Below are positions 47,581 to 55,895 of a stretch of DNA of 64,000 bases, one piece after another. The number at the start of each line of letters is the position of its first letter. The stretch's first letter is position 1. The notes under the pieces were generated by a model that ran no database searches, was not told where the DNA came from, and was given only the letters and a program-made list of their open reading frames with translations. The stretch spans positions 3,474 through 67,473 of the forward strand of contig NZ_BQUN01000128.1 of assembly GCF_026008495.1 (NCBI RefSeq). The letters are read 5' to 3'. The position numbers and the translations under genes were made by a program. The DNA comes from Streptomyces sp. A012304. Its GTDB lineage: Bacteria; Actinomycetota; Actinomycetes; Streptomycetales; Streptomycetaceae.

Positions 47581-48537
47581 ATGCAGGACGTCTCCTCGCT
47601 GGTCGCCCAGGCCAGGGAAGGCCGGCCACGGGCCGTGGCCCGGCTGATCTCCCTGGTGGAGGGGGCGTCCCCGCAGCTCAGGGAGGTCATGGCGGCCCTG
47701 GCTCCGCTCACCGGAAACGCGTATGTGGTCGGTCTGACGGGTTCCCCGGGCGTGGGGAAGTCCACGTCCACCTCGGCGCTGGTGACCGCCTACCGCAAGC
47801 AGGGCAAGCGGGTCGGCGTCCTCGCCGTCGACCCGTCGTCGCCGTTCTCCGGCGGCGCGCTGCTCGGCGACCGCGTCCGGATGTCCGAGCACGCCTCCGA
47901 CCCCGGCGTCTACATCCGCTCCATGGCCACGCGCGGCCACCTCGGCGGCCTGGCCTGGGCGGCCCCGCAGGCCATCCGGGTCCTCGACGCGGCGGGCTGC
48001 GAGGTGATCCTCGTCGAGACGGTCGGCGTCGGCCAGTCGGAGGTCGAGATCGCCTCCCAGGCCGACACCAGCGTGGTCCTGCTGGCCCCGGGCATGGGCG
48101 ACGGCATCCAGGCCGCCAAGGCCGGGATCCTGGAGATCGGCGACGTGTACGTCGTCAACAAGGCCGACCGCGACGGCGCCGACGCCACGGCACGCGAACT
48201 CAACCACATGCTCGGCCTCGGCGAGGCCCGCGGCCCCGGCGACTGGCGCCCGCCGATCGTCAAGACGGTCGCCGCGCGCGGCGAGGGCGTCGACGAGGTC
48301 GTCGAGGCCCTGGAGAAGCACCGGGCGTGGATGGAGGAGCACGACGTCCTCGCCGAGCGCCGCCGCGCCCGCGCCGCCCGCGAGGTCGAGACCATCGCGG
48401 TCACGGCCCTGCGCGAGCGCATCGGGGACCTCCACGGCGACCGCCGTCTGAGCGCGCTGGCCGAGCGGATCGTCGCCGGGGAGCTCGATCCGTACCGGGC
48501 GGCGGACGAGCTGGTGGCGGGGCTCACCGAGGGCTGA
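47581..48537 (+). CDS. meaB: MeaB-type GTPase, mutase chaperone
   Basis: G3E-family GTPase that protects and reactivates adenosylcobalamin-dependent mutases. 318 residues: P-loop GSPGVGKST (about residue 55), ETVGVGQSE (switch region), NKADRDGAD (base recognition), and the C-terminal dimerisation arm. ATG at 47581 five bases after GGAG; an adjacent GTG (47578) is possible. It lies in an operon with the thiolase. Confidence 0.93.
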   Translation: MQDVSSLVAQAREGRPRAVARLISLVEGASPQLREVMAALAPLTGNAYVVGLTGSPGVGKSTSTSALVTAYRKQGKRVGVLAVDPSSPFSGGALLGDRVRMSEHASDPGVYIRSMATRGHLGGLAWAAPQAIRVLDAAGCEVILVETVGVGQSEVEIASQADTSVVLLAPGMGDGIQAAKAGILEIGDVYVVNKADRDGADATARELNHMLGLGEARGPGDWRPPIVKTVAARGEGVDEVVEALEKHRAWMEEHDVLAERRRARAAREVETIAVTALRERIGDLHGDRRLSALAERIVAGELDPYRAADELVAGLTEG

Positions 48538-48560
48538 GCCGACGGTCGGAGCACGGCCGC

Positions 48561-48586
48561 GGGGGTACGGGTGATCCCGTACCCCC
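48561..48586. terminator. Bidirectional terminator
   Basis: GGGGGTACGGG-tgat-CCCGTACCCCC: an 11-bp perfect stem with a 4-base loop between convergent meaB and the PepSY gene. Confidence 0.85.
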
Positions 48587-48603
48587 GGCCGGGTGACCGT
48601 CCG

Positions 48604-49212
48604 TCAGTCGTCATGGTCCTGAGTGACCTTGCCCGTCCGCGCGTCGACCTTCCACTCGCCGCCCTTGGCCGTCTCCACGCTCCAGGCGGTGGCGCGGGCG
48701 TCGTCGTCCAGGTCCACATCGGTGACCGTGCCCTTGGCGGCGGCGGCCAGCGCGGCCTCACGGGCGTCGACGCTCGTGCCCTTCAGCGCGGCGAGGTCCG
48801 CACGGCCATCGGCGTCGGTGCCGTTGTCGTCGTCGGCCTCGTTGGTGTCGTCGGCGTCGTCGGCGTCGTCGGCGTCGCGGTGCGCGCCGAGGGCCTCGCC
48901 GGTGGTCGCGGAGACGTCGACGGTGTACTCGGTGCCGTCGGCCTTGACGATGTCCACCTGCCAGGCGCGCGCGCCGTCGTCGTCCCGGTCCGCGGCGACG
49001 GCGGTGCCCGGCGTGTGCTTCAGCGCGGCCGCGATGACCTCGGCGGCGGTCGGCTGCCCGGACCGCGCCTCGCCGCCCGTACCCGCCGCCGCGGCCGCGG
49101 GCCGCGCCTCGGGCGAGCCGCCTCGGGCGTCGTCGTCGGCGAAGGCCACCGCGGCACCCGCGCCGATCACGACGGACGCGGCGACGGCGGCGATGGCGAG
49201 CTTGCGCTTCAT
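48604..49212 (-). CDS. Secreted PepSY-domain protein
   Basis: 202 residues with a signal peptide (about 1-26, AVAFA) and two PepSY domains (about 55-110 and 140-200; ARAWQVDIVKADGTEYTVDVSATTGEAL and ATAWSVETAKGGEWKVDARTGKV), joined by an acidic DADDADD linker. PepSY proteins often inhibit proteases or act with two-component systems. ATG after GGGAGGAA. Divergent from the response regulator gene, whose binding sites probably control both. Confidence 0.85.
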   Translation of the reverse strand: MKRKLAIAAVAASVVIGAGAAVAFADDDARGGSPEARPAAAAAGTGGEARSGQPTAAEVIAAALKHTPGTAVAADRDDDGARAWQVDIVKADGTEYTVDVSATTGEALGAHRDADDADDADDTNEADDDNGTDADGRADLAALKGTSVDAREAALAAAAKGTVTDVDLDDDARATAWSVETAKGGEWKVDARTGKVTQDHDD

Positions 49213-49255
49213 GAGGTTCCTCCCGAGTGGGTCACTGTGCGTTGTTCAAGACGTC

Positions 49256-49271
49256 CGTCACGTTCGTGACG
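49256..49271. promoter_or_regulatory. 16-bp palindrome, PepSY side
   Basis: CGTCACG-TT-CGTGACG, about 45 bases upstream of the PepSY start. An operator-like site; the regulator is unknown. Confidence 0.4.
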
Positions 49272-49336
49272 TTGGTGTCTTTCATGTCGTTTCGCTGTCG
49301 ACATGACCCACCCTCACCCACCGACGCTGAGGGGAA

Positions 49337-49363
49337 CCTGAAGCCACCTGAAGATCGCTTCAG
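49337..49363 (+). promoter_or_regulatory. CCTGAAG direct repeats, response-regulator site
   Basis: CCTGAAG occurs at 49337-49343 and 49347-49353, one helical turn apart, followed by the inverted half CTTCAG (49358-49363), 24 bases upstream of the response regulator start. OmpR-type regulators commonly bind 10-11 bp spaced direct repeats, so this is a candidate autoregulatory site. Confidence 0.6.
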
Positions 49364-49386
49364 CTTCGGTTTGCGACCCTGAACGC

Positions 49387-50055
49387 ATGCGCCTGCTCAT
49401 CGTCGAGGACGAGAAACGACTCGCCCTGTCCCTGGCCAAGGGCCTGACCGCCGAGGGCTACGCCGTGGACGTCGTCCACGACGGCCTGGAGGGCCTGCAC
49501 CGCGCGAGCGAGGCGCCGTACGACCTGGTCGTCCTCGACATCATGCTGCCCGGCATGAACGGCTACCGGGTCTGCGCCGCACTGCGCGCCGCCGGGAACG
49601 ACGTCCCGATCCTCATGCTCACCGCCAAGGACGGCGAGTACGACGAGGCGGAGGGCCTGGACACGGGCGCCGACGACTATCTCACCAAGCCGTTCTCGTA
49701 CGTCGTCCTCGTCGCCCGGGTGAAGGCCCTGCTGCGGCGGCGCGGGGCGGGCGCCGGGGCCTCGCCCGTGCACGTCCACGGCGCACTGAGCGTCGACACC
49801 GCCGCCCGCCGGGTGCTGCTGGACGGCGACGAGGTGACGCTCACCGCCAAGGAGTTCGCCGTCCTGGAACAGCTGGTGGTGCGGGCCGGCGAGGTCGTCT
49901 CCAAGGCCGAGATCCTCGACCACGTCTGGGACTTCGCCTACGACGGCGACCCCAACATCGTCGAGGTGTACGTCAGCGTGCTGCGCCGCAAGCTGGGCGC
50001 GGGGCTCATCCGGACGGTCCGCGGCGCCGGGTACCGGCTGGAGGCGGCGCGGTGA
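49387..50055 (+). CDS. OmpR-type response regulator
   Basis: 222 residues: receiver (LVVLDIMLPG with the phosphoacceptor Asp near 51, LMLTAKD, TKPFSY) and winged-helix DNA-binding domain (LTAKEFAVLEQLVVRAGEVVSKAEILDHVW...VEVYVSVLRRKL). ATG at 49387 and a stop overlapping the kinase start (GTGA). Probably controls the divergent PepSY gene. Confidence 0.94.
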   Translation: MRLLIVEDEKRLALSLAKGLTAEGYAVDVVHDGLEGLHRASEAPYDLVVLDIMLPGMNGYRVCAALRAAGNDVPILMLTAKDGEYDEAEGLDTGADDYLTKPFSYVVLVARVKALLRRRGAGAGASPVHVHGALSVDTAARRVLLDGDEVTLTAKEFAVLEQLVVRAGEVVSKAEILDHVWDFAYDGDPNIVEVYVSVLRRKLGAGLIRTVRGAGYRLEAAR

Positions 50056-51521
50056 GACGGCTGTTCGGTTCCGTCCGGGCCCGGGCCACGCTCGGCGCCA
50101 CCCTCGTCGTCGCCGTCGCCCTGGTCGCCGCCGGGGCGGCCGTCCTGCTGTCGCTGCGCTCCAATCTGAGCGGCCAGGCCGACGCGGAGGCGGAGCGCAC
50201 CGCCCGGGAGGTCGCCGTCCAGCTGGCCGCCGGGCAGCCCTACGCCCGGCTGTCCCTGGACGACGACGACCATCCCGTCCAGGTCGTCACCGAGGACGGC
50301 ACGCTGGTCGCCGCAAGCGAGGACCTCCAGCGGATCAGCGGCACCGGGACGGACGCGGTCCGGCCGACGACGGCACCGGCCACGGCGCCGACGGGGTCAC
50401 CCGTGACGGACGGCGAGGAGGACGGCGACGACGCCGCCGCGGACACCGACGACACCGACGAGGACTCCGGCGCCGCGCTCAAGCCCGGCGAGATCGGCGA
50501 GGACACCTCCTACAGCGACGGCTCCGCCACCGTCGACGGCGACACCGCCGACTACCGCTTCGCCGCCGTGTCGGTCGAGACGCGGGACCGCGGCACCCTC
50601 ACCGTGTACGCCGGCGCGCCCCTGGCCGCCGAGCGCGGGGCCGTCCGCAGCGCCCTCACCGTCATGCTGATCGGCTTCCCGCTGCTGCTCGCCGTCGTCG
50701 CCGGCACGACCTGGCTGGTCACGCGGCGGGCGCTGCGCCCGGTGGAGGGGATCCGCGGCGAGATGGCCGCGATCACCGCCTCCGCGGACCTGGCGCGCCG
50801 GGTGCCGGAGCCCGACACCCACGACGAGATCGCCCGGCTCGCCCGGACGACGAACGAGACGCTGGCCGCGCTGGAGACGGCCGTGGAGCGGCAGCGCCGG
50901 TTCGTCGCCGACGCCTCGCACGAGCTGCGCAGCCCCATCGCCTCGCTGCGCACCCAGCTGGAGGTGGGGGCCGCGCATCCCGGGCTGCTGGACGTGGCGG
51001 GGGCGGTCGAGGACACCGTACGGCTGCAGAATCTCGCCGCCGACCTGCTGTTGCTGGCGCGGCTGGACGCGGGGGAGGTGCCGGCGGACGCGCGGGTGGA
51101 GCTGGCGGCGCTGGCGCGGGAGGAGAGCGCGCACAGGGCGGGGGTCACCGTGGGCGCCGGGGCGGTGGAAGTGGCCGGATCGCGGGGGCAATTGCGGCGG
51201 GTGCTCGCCAACCTGCTGGACAACGCGGAGCGGCACGCCCGTTCGGCGGTCGGCGTGGCCGTGCGGCGGGAGGGGGAGTGGGCCGTCGTCGAGGTCACGG
51301 ACGACGGGGACGGGGTGCCGGAGGCGGACCGGGAGCGGATCTTCGAACGGTTCGTCCGGCTCGACGACGCGCGCAGTCGCGACGAGGGCGGGGCGGGCCT
51401 CGGCCTGGCGATCGCCCGCGATGTGGCCGTGCGGCACGGTGGGACGCTCACGGTCCGCCCGGCGCGCGGGACGGCGGCGGGCGGAGCCCTGTTCGAGCTC
51501 CGCCTGCCGGTCGCACGGTGA
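50052..51521 (+). CDS. Membrane sensor histidine kinase
   Basis: 489 residues: membrane helix 1 (about 15-38), an extracytoplasmic sensor with a long acidic insert (about 105-165; DGEEDGDDAAADTDDTDEDSG), helix 2 (about 205-225), HAMP, then the H-box SHELRSPIAS, N-box NLLDNAERHA and G-boxes DDGDGVP, GGAGLGLAIA. The acidic insert and the acidic PepSY linker could sense cations; that is speculation. GTG overlapping the regulator stop. Confidence 0.93.
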   Translation: MRRLFGSVRARATLGATLVVAVALVAAGAAVLLSLRSNLSGQADAEAERTAREVAVQLAAGQPYARLSLDDDDHPVQVVTEDGTLVAASEDLQRISGTGTDAVRPTTAPATAPTGSPVTDGEEDGDDAAADTDDTDEDSGAALKPGEIGEDTSYSDGSATVDGDTADYRFAAVSVETRDRGTLTVYAGAPLAAERGAVRSALTVMLIGFPLLLAVVAGTTWLVTRRALRPVEGIRGEMAAITASADLARRVPEPDTHDEIARLARTTNETLAALETAVERQRRFVADASHELRSPIASLRTQLEVGAAHPGLLDVAGAVEDTVRLQNLAADLLLLARLDAGEVPADARVELAALAREESAHRAGVTVGAGAVEVAGSRGQLRRVLANLLDNAERHARSAVGVAVRREGEWAVVEVTDDGDGVPEADRERIFERFVRLDDARSRDEGGAGLGLAIARDVAVRHGGTLTVRPARGTAAGGALFELRLPVAR

Positions 51522-51524
51522 GCG

Positions 51525-52001
51525 CTACGGGCGTCCCCGCTGCCCGCGGAGGTGGTCCGCGACGGGCTTCAGGGCCTGGTCGAGTTCCGCCAGGGCCTCG
51601 GGGGAGAGCAGGTCGATGAAGTGCCGCCGCACGGACGCCACATGATGGGGCGCCACCTTCTTCATCGTCTCCATGCCGTGCTCGGTCAGCACCGCGTACA
51701 GGCCGCGGCGGTCCGACTCGCAGTTCTCCCGGCGCACCAGGTCCGCGTTCTCCATGCGGGTGATCTGGTGCGAGAGGCGGCTCTTGGACTGGAGGGTGGC
51801 GGAGGCCAGGTCGCTCATCCGCATCCGGACGCCGTCCGACTCGGAGAGATTCACCAGGATCTCGTAGTCGTTCATCGTCAGGCCGAACGGCTGCAGGTCC
51901 TTTTCGAGCTGGTACGTCAACAGCCTGTTGACCTCCAGGTGGGTGCGCCAGGCGCACTGCTCCGCATCGGTCAGCCAGCGCGTGGCCGTTTCGGTCTCCA
52001 T
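51525..52001 (-). CDS. MarR-family regulator
   Basis: 158 residues, winged helix (LTMNDYEILVNLSESDGVRMRMSDLASATLQSKSRLSHQITRMENADLVRR) with the conserved Asp-Arg wing DRRGLYAVLT. Its stop is 3 bases from the kinase stop (convergent). An AT-rich patch at about 52010-52040 (containing ACCT...AGGT on the minus strand) is its probable promoter and operator. Target unknown. Confidence 0.9.
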   Translation of the reverse strand: METETATRWLTDAEQCAWRTHLEVNRLLTYQLEKDLQPFGLTMNDYEILVNLSESDGVRMRMSDLASATLQSKSRLSHQITRMENADLVRRENCESDRRGLYAVLTEHGMETMKKVAPHHVASVRRHFIDLLSPEALAELDQALKPVADHLRGQRGRP

Positions 52002-52093
52002 GAATGAAGTCTACCTAAAATGTTGAAAGGTGAACTAGTGAGAGTGCTGTGACGGTGCGCACGCGTTCGACGTCACACTCCGCAGACTACCGC

Positions 52094-52888
52094 TCACAGC
52101 CCGAAGCGCCGCTGGAGGTCTCCGAGCTGTCCGGGAAGGCGCGGTGTGCCGCCCGCCCCGCCGTGAGCACCCGGATGCCCGCCTCCGGGAACCCCCGGCT
52201 CGTGCGGGACCGCCCCCGTGGCGTGCTCGGCCATGAGGGTCTCGGACGACTGGAGCAGGACCGTACCGGCGCCGACGAACTCGAACTGGTGCTCCTCCCC
52301 GGAGGCCCCGCCCAGGCCCGTCAGCGCACGTAGACCGCCCATCAGGCCCGTCATGTACCCATGATCGTAGTGGTGGCACGGGGACGGGCAGTCGGCCCAG
52401 CCGACGAGCGCCTGCGGGTCCACCCGGATCGGGGGCTCCATGAACACCACCGGACCGTTGGAGGCCGCGACGAACTTCCCGGTTCCGATCAGCGTCAGAA
52501 AACCCGGAACGATCGACTGCTTCAGCGACAGACTTGGCTGAAAAGCGAGCAGATTGCCGGAGCGAATGGTCAGATTGCCGTCCTCCAGGTCGTACGAGTT
52601 CACATCGAAGGCCCGGTCGGCGAGGAGCATCTTGCCCTGGCCCTCGGCCACGACCCAGTCGCTCGCGTGCAGAGGCGAATGGAACGATGTGCGCACCAGA
52701 CGGTCCAGCCGGCCGTGCCCGACGCCGTTGAACTCGATCGAGCCGTAGTAGGCGATCATCTTCCCCTTCTGCAGGAACCACTGGCTCCCCTTGAGCTCCA
52801 CGCAGAAGGTGTACGCGTTCACGTTGTCGTCGACGGGGAGCGTCATGGGGTCGAAGACCGTGGGCCCCGCGCCCGGGTAGGTGGTCAC
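52094..52888 (-). CDS. AIM24-family protein (third copy)
   Basis: 264 residues, AIM24/TerD-like beta-sandwich: features FVELKGSQWFLQKGKMIAYYG, GKMLLADRAFDVNSYDLEDGNLTIRSGNLLAF and FMEPPIRVDPQALVGW. A Gly/His/Pro-rich extension (about 218-264) is missing in the other two copies. It overlaps the preceding gene (ATGA) and is the last of three AIM24 genes. Function unknown; yeast AIM24 acts in mitochondrial inner-membrane organisation. Confidence 0.85.
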   Translation of the reverse strand: MTTYPGAGPTVFDPMTLPVDDNVNAYTFCVELKGSQWFLQKGKMIAYYGSIEFNGVGHGRLDRLVRTSFHSPLHASDWVVAEGQGKMLLADRAFDVNSYDLEDGNLTIRSGNLLAFQPSLSLKQSIVPGFLTLIGTGKFVAASNGPVVFMEPPIRVDPQALVGWADCPSPCHHYDHGYMTGLMGGLRALTGLGGASGEEHQFEFVGAGTVLLQSSETLMAEHATGAVPHEPGVPGGGHPGAHGGAGGTPRLPGQLGDLQRRFGL

Positions 52889-53535
52889 AGCTTCTCCTCC
52901 GACGCCTGGACGTACACCGTGCCGTTGCCGCTCAGCTCCAGCTGGAAGGCCTCGCCCGAGCCGCGGCCCACCATGTCCCGCCAGCCGAGAGCGGTCGACA
53001 GCTTGTTGCGGACGTCACCGTGGTGGGCGACGTAGGCCTGGGGGTCGACGTGGACCGGGCGCTGCGGGGTGACGGGGATCTCGAAGACGCCGCCGTGCGC
53101 CATCACGGCCACCGCGCCGTGGCCCTTCAGGGTCGTGGTGAACAGGCCCTGGCCGCTGATCTGGCCGCGGACCATGCCCATCACACCGCCCTGGGAGCCC
53201 ATGAACATCGTCCCCTGCTGGAGGGTGCCCTCGAAGGCCAGGAGGCGGTCGGCCTCGACGTACAGCGTGTCGCCGGTGAGGTGGATGACCTGCACATGGT
53301 GGCCGCCGTGCCCGAAGAGGACCGTGCCGCTGCCCTCGACCGTCATCAGCGGGGTGTCCTCGTCGGCCAGCCGACGGCCGATCATCGACATGACGCCGCC
53401 CTGGCCGCCCTGCATGTTCGGGGTGAAGGACACCTCGCCCCGGTAGGCGAGCATCGCGCCGCGCTGACTGAACAGCCGCTGCCCGGGCAGCACCGTCGCC
53501 TCGACGATCCGGGAGTTGATCTCGCGGAAGGCCAT
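52885..53535 (-). CDS. AIM24-family protein (second copy)
   Basis: 216 residues, same fold: REINSRIVEATVLPGQRLFSQRGAMLAYRG, GTVLFGHGGHHVQVIHLTGDTLYVEADRLLAF, VHVDPQAYVAHHGDV. ATG at 53535 lies one base after the stop of the first copy; an in-frame ATG at 53568 would overlap that gene. Cotranscribed with both neighbours. Confidence 0.86.
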   Translation of the reverse strand: MAFREINSRIVEATVLPGQRLFSQRGAMLAYRGEVSFTPNMQGGQGGVMSMIGRRLADEDTPLMTVEGSGTVLFGHGGHHVQVIHLTGDTLYVEADRLLAFEGTLQQGTMFMGSQGGVMGMVRGQISGQGLFTTTLKGHGAVAVMAHGGVFEIPVTPQRPVHVDPQAYVAHHGDVRNKLSTALGWRDMVGRGSGEAFQLELSGNGTVYVQASEEKL

Positions 53536-53536
53536 G

Positions 53537-54169
53537 TCACACCTCCCCCGCGATCGTGTTCCGTTCACTCGGCTGGACGTACACCAGGCCGTCCCCCTCG
53601 AAGCGGATCTGGAAGGCCTCGCCGCCGCCCTCCCCGAGCAGCGTGCGGAACGTCACACCGGACTGGAAGGACTGGCGTACGTTGCCCTGGTGCGCGATGT
53701 ACGCGCCCGGGTCGACCGTCAGCGGGTACTGCGGGCTGACCCGGAGCACCACCGCCGGCCCGTCCGAGGTGATCGCCGCCTGACCGGTCCCCTCGACGGT
53801 CGTGGTGAACAGACCGTTGCCCTGCGAGGCGCCGCGCAGCCCGGTGAAACTCGTCCCCGTCCGCAAGCCGGCGTCCGCCGCCAGCAGATTGCTCGACTCC
53901 ACGAACAGCTTGTCCCCCTGGAGCCGCACGAGGCTGATCTCGGAGGCCCGGTCGGCGAACCAGCACGTGCCCTGGCCCTTCACCTCCATCACGGTCATCT
54001 GCTCGCCGGTGAGCCGCCGGGTCACCATCCCCCGCAGCCCCTCGCCACCACCACTGAGCTTCTTGAAGGCCATCTGCCCGTCGTACGCGACCATCGAGCC
54101 GTTCTTCGCCTTCACGGCGTCCCCGGTCATGTCGACGGCGAGCACCTTGCTGCCTTGCAGTCGGAACAT
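53537..54169 (-). CDS. AIM24-family protein (first copy)
   Basis: 210 residues: FRLQGSKVLAVDMTGDAVKAKNGSMVAYDG, GTCWFADRASEISLVRLQGDKLFVESSNLLA and LTVDPGAYIAHQGNV. ATG at 54169 (a GTG two codons upstream is possible); the longer frame to 54325 is not supported. First gene of the three-gene operon, divergent from the DUF3817 gene. Confidence 0.85.
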   Translation of the reverse strand: MFRLQGSKVLAVDMTGDAVKAKNGSMVAYDGQMAFKKLSGGGEGLRGMVTRRLTGEQMTVMEVKGQGTCWFADRASEISLVRLQGDKLFVESSNLLAADAGLRTGTSFTGLRGASQGNGLFTTTVEGTGQAAITSDGPAVVLRVSPQYPLTVDPGAYIAHQGNVRQSFQSGVTFRTLLGEGGGEAFQIRFEGDGLVYVQPSERNTIAGEV

Positions 54170-54306
54170 CGCCACGCTGCGAAGGTAGCCTCCGGCAGGC
54201 CGTACGGACAGAGCCCGTGGGTGGAGATCACCCCTGATCGCGCCCCTAGGGGGTGTCGGCCCACTCTTGTGGCCGCAGCCGGACCCCCTGCCCTGGCCCC
54301 GCCCGG

Positions 54307-54328
54307 CGTTTGTCACAATGGACAAACG
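54307..54328. promoter_or_regulatory. Palindrome between AIM24 operon and DUF3817 gene
   Basis: CGTTTGTC-acaatg-GACAAACG, eight perfect pairs, followed by TTGTG...CACAA (about 54331-54346). It is an operator-like site in the divergent promoter region; the regulator is unknown. Confidence 0.45.
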
Positions 54329-54396
54329 CTTGTGCGTGCGTTCACAAAGACCGGAACCCCGACCGGTCCTCGACCGATCCCACCCGAAGGTGACCC

Positions 54397-54744
54397 GTGG
54401 ACCTCAAGACAGCCTCCGCCCTCCGCCGCCTCCGCCTGGTCTCCGCCCCCGAGGCCATCTCCTTCCTGCTGCTCCTCGTCTGCTCGGTGCTGAAGCGGAC
54501 CACGGACTTCAACGCGGTGCCCGTGATGGGCATGGTCCACGGAGTGCTGTTCATCCTGTATGTGATCTTCTGGGCGGACGCCTGGAACCGCGCGAAGTGG
54601 CCCCTGAAGACCGCGGCCCTCTACTTCGTCCTCTCCGTCCTGCCGGCCGGCGGCTTCTTCGCCGACCGCAAGCTGCGCCGGGAGGCCGAGGACGCGGTCA
54701 TCGCCTCCCGCGCCCGCCGCGAGGGCGTGGTGAAGGCCTCGTGA
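54397..54744 (+). CDS. DUF3817 membrane protein
   Basis: 115 residues, three membrane segments (about 22-40, 45-65, 73-92) and a basic C-terminus. The signature PVMGMVHGVLFILYVIFW...RAKWPLKTAALYFVLSVLPAGGFFADRKL is DUF3817. GTG at 54397 after GAAGG. Stop overlaps the next start (GTGA). Function unknown; a paralogue lies at 59261-59599. Confidence 0.85.
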   Translation: MDLKTASALRRLRLVSAPEAISFLLLLVCSVLKRTTDFNAVPVMGMVHGVLFILYVIFWADAWNRAKWPLKTAALYFVLSVLPAGGFFADRKLRREAEDAVIASRARREGVVKAS

Positions 54745-55046
54745 TCGTCGCCTTCTCCGTCACCCCGCTCGGCGTGGGCGAAGAGGTCGGGGAGTACGTC
54801 GCCGACGCCGTCCGGGTGGTCCGCGACTCCGGACTGCCCCACCGCACCGACGCCATGTTCACGTCCATCGAGGGCGAGTGGGACGAGGTGATGGACGTCG
54901 TCCGCCGTGCCGTCGCCGCCGTCGAGGCCCGGGCGCCGCGCGTGTCCCTGGTCCTCAAGGCGGACATCCGGCCCGGAGTGACGGACGGACTGACGTCCAA
55001 GGTGGAGACCGTCGAGAGGTATCTGGCACAGCCGTCGGGGGAGTGA
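54741..55046 (+). CDS. MTH1187/YkoF-type thiamine-binding protein
   Basis: 101 residues, ferredoxin-like fold of the MTH1187 family: VIVAFSVTPLGVGEEVGEYVADAVRVVRDSGL and HRTDAMFTSIEGEWDEVMDVVRRAV. Family members bind thiamine or hydroxymethylpyrimidine. GTG overlapping the DUF3817 stop shows translational coupling. I find no thiamine gene nearby. Confidence 0.82.
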   Translation: MIVAFSVTPLGVGEEVGEYVADAVRVVRDSGLPHRTDAMFTSIEGEWDEVMDVVRRAVAAVEARAPRVSLVLKADIRPGVTDGLTSKVETVERYLAQPSGE

Positions 55047-55184
55047 GCCGCGCCCGGGAGCGGCCCGCGCGGGAGGTGACCCGCGCGCGGGGGTCATCCG
55101 CGCCCGCGAGCGACCCGGCCGGGAGTGTCCCGTTCCGCACGGAGCCGGCCGGGACCGACCCGGTCGGCAGGGCCTCGGCCCGGC

Positions 55185-55248
55185 GGGCTTGGGCCCGGCC
55201 GCGGTGAGGCACCTCGGCGGGCCCAAGCCCGGCGGGGTGCCTCACCGC
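55185..55248. repeat. Two interleaved inverted repeats
   Basis: Arm A GGGCTTGGGCCC (55185-55196) pairs with GGGCCCAAGCCC (55219-55230); arm B GCGGTGAGGCACC (55201-55213) pairs with GGTGCCTCACCGC (55236-55248). The order is A-B-A'-B', so both cannot fold as simple hairpins at once, but they could form an H-type pseudoknot. The last arm overlaps the 3' end of the tetR gene. It lies in a very GC-rich, repetitive gap (55047-55241) between convergent genes and probably serves as terminator for both. Confidence 0.65.
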
Positions 55249-55895
55249 CGCCCGGACGCCCGCCGCAGGTACTGCCGCACCGCCCGCTGCGCCACCGGCC
55301 CCAGCTCCTCCAGCGCGCTCACCAGCAGACCCAGCTGCTCCAGCGCGTCCAGCGCCGCCGCTGCCCCCGCCCCGTCGACCCCCTCGTACAGCTCGATCCC
55401 CACGAACGAGGCCGCCACCGCCCGGGCCAGCCCCGCCGGGTCGGTGAACTCGCCGAACGGCGTGTCCGCGAGCACCCGGCGGAGCACCTTCTCGATCTCC
55501 ACGATCCACAGCTCCAGCCCCGCCGCCGTGGCCGGGCCGAGGGTGGCGTGGGTCTGCGCGCCCGCCAGGAGCTGGCCGAGGAGCGTGACATAGCCCCCGG
55601 CCAGCTCCTGCTCATGGATCTCCCGGCCCATCGCGAGGAGTTCCGACAGCGAGGTGACGTCCGCGAAACGCTCCCGATAGCGGGCCACCGTCCGTTCCGC
55701 GCCGTACCGGCACGCCGCCGCGAGCAGTTCGTCGACCGAGCCGAAGTGGTAGAAGACCAGCGCCTGGTTCACCCCCGCGGTGGCCGCGACCGAACGGGCC
55801 GACGTCCTGGCGATGCCCTGCTCGATGAGGGTGCGCAGCGCCCCCTCCATCAGCTTGGTCTTCGTCTCCAGCGACTTGGCCGTCTCCGGACTCAC
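55242..55895 (-). CDS. TetR-family regulator
   Basis: 217 residues: N-terminal HTH (LMEGALRTLIEQGIARTSARSVAATAGVNQALVFYHFGSVDELL) and a ligand-binding domain. GTG at 55895 overlaps the stop of the DUF4166 gene. It is the last gene of a three-gene operon that begins behind twin palindromes, and is the obvious candidate to bind them. Confidence 0.9.
   Translation of the reverse strand: MSPETAKSLETKTKLMEGALRTLIEQGIARTSARSVAATAGVNQALVFYHFGSVDELLAAACRYGAERTVARYRERFADVTSLSELLAMGREIHEQELAGGYVTLLGQLLAGAQTHATLGPATAAGLELWIVEIEKVLRRVLADTPFGEFTDPAGLARAVAASFVGIELYEGVDGAGAAAALDALEQLGLLVSALEELGPVAQRAVRQYLRRASGRR

Noticed and set aside
48841..48900. GTCGTCGGC-type short repeats as a possible microsatellite element
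   Set aside because: They encode the acidic DADDADD linker of the PepSY protein, so they are coding low-complexity, not a separate element.
50400..50500. Repetitive GAC-rich stretch in the sensor kinase gene
   Set aside because: In frame and open; it encodes an acidic insert in the sensor domain.
55047..55184. GC-rich repeats as a possible CRISPR-like or phage attachment site
   Set aside because: The units are irregular, without constant spacers or a neighbouring integrase or cas gene.
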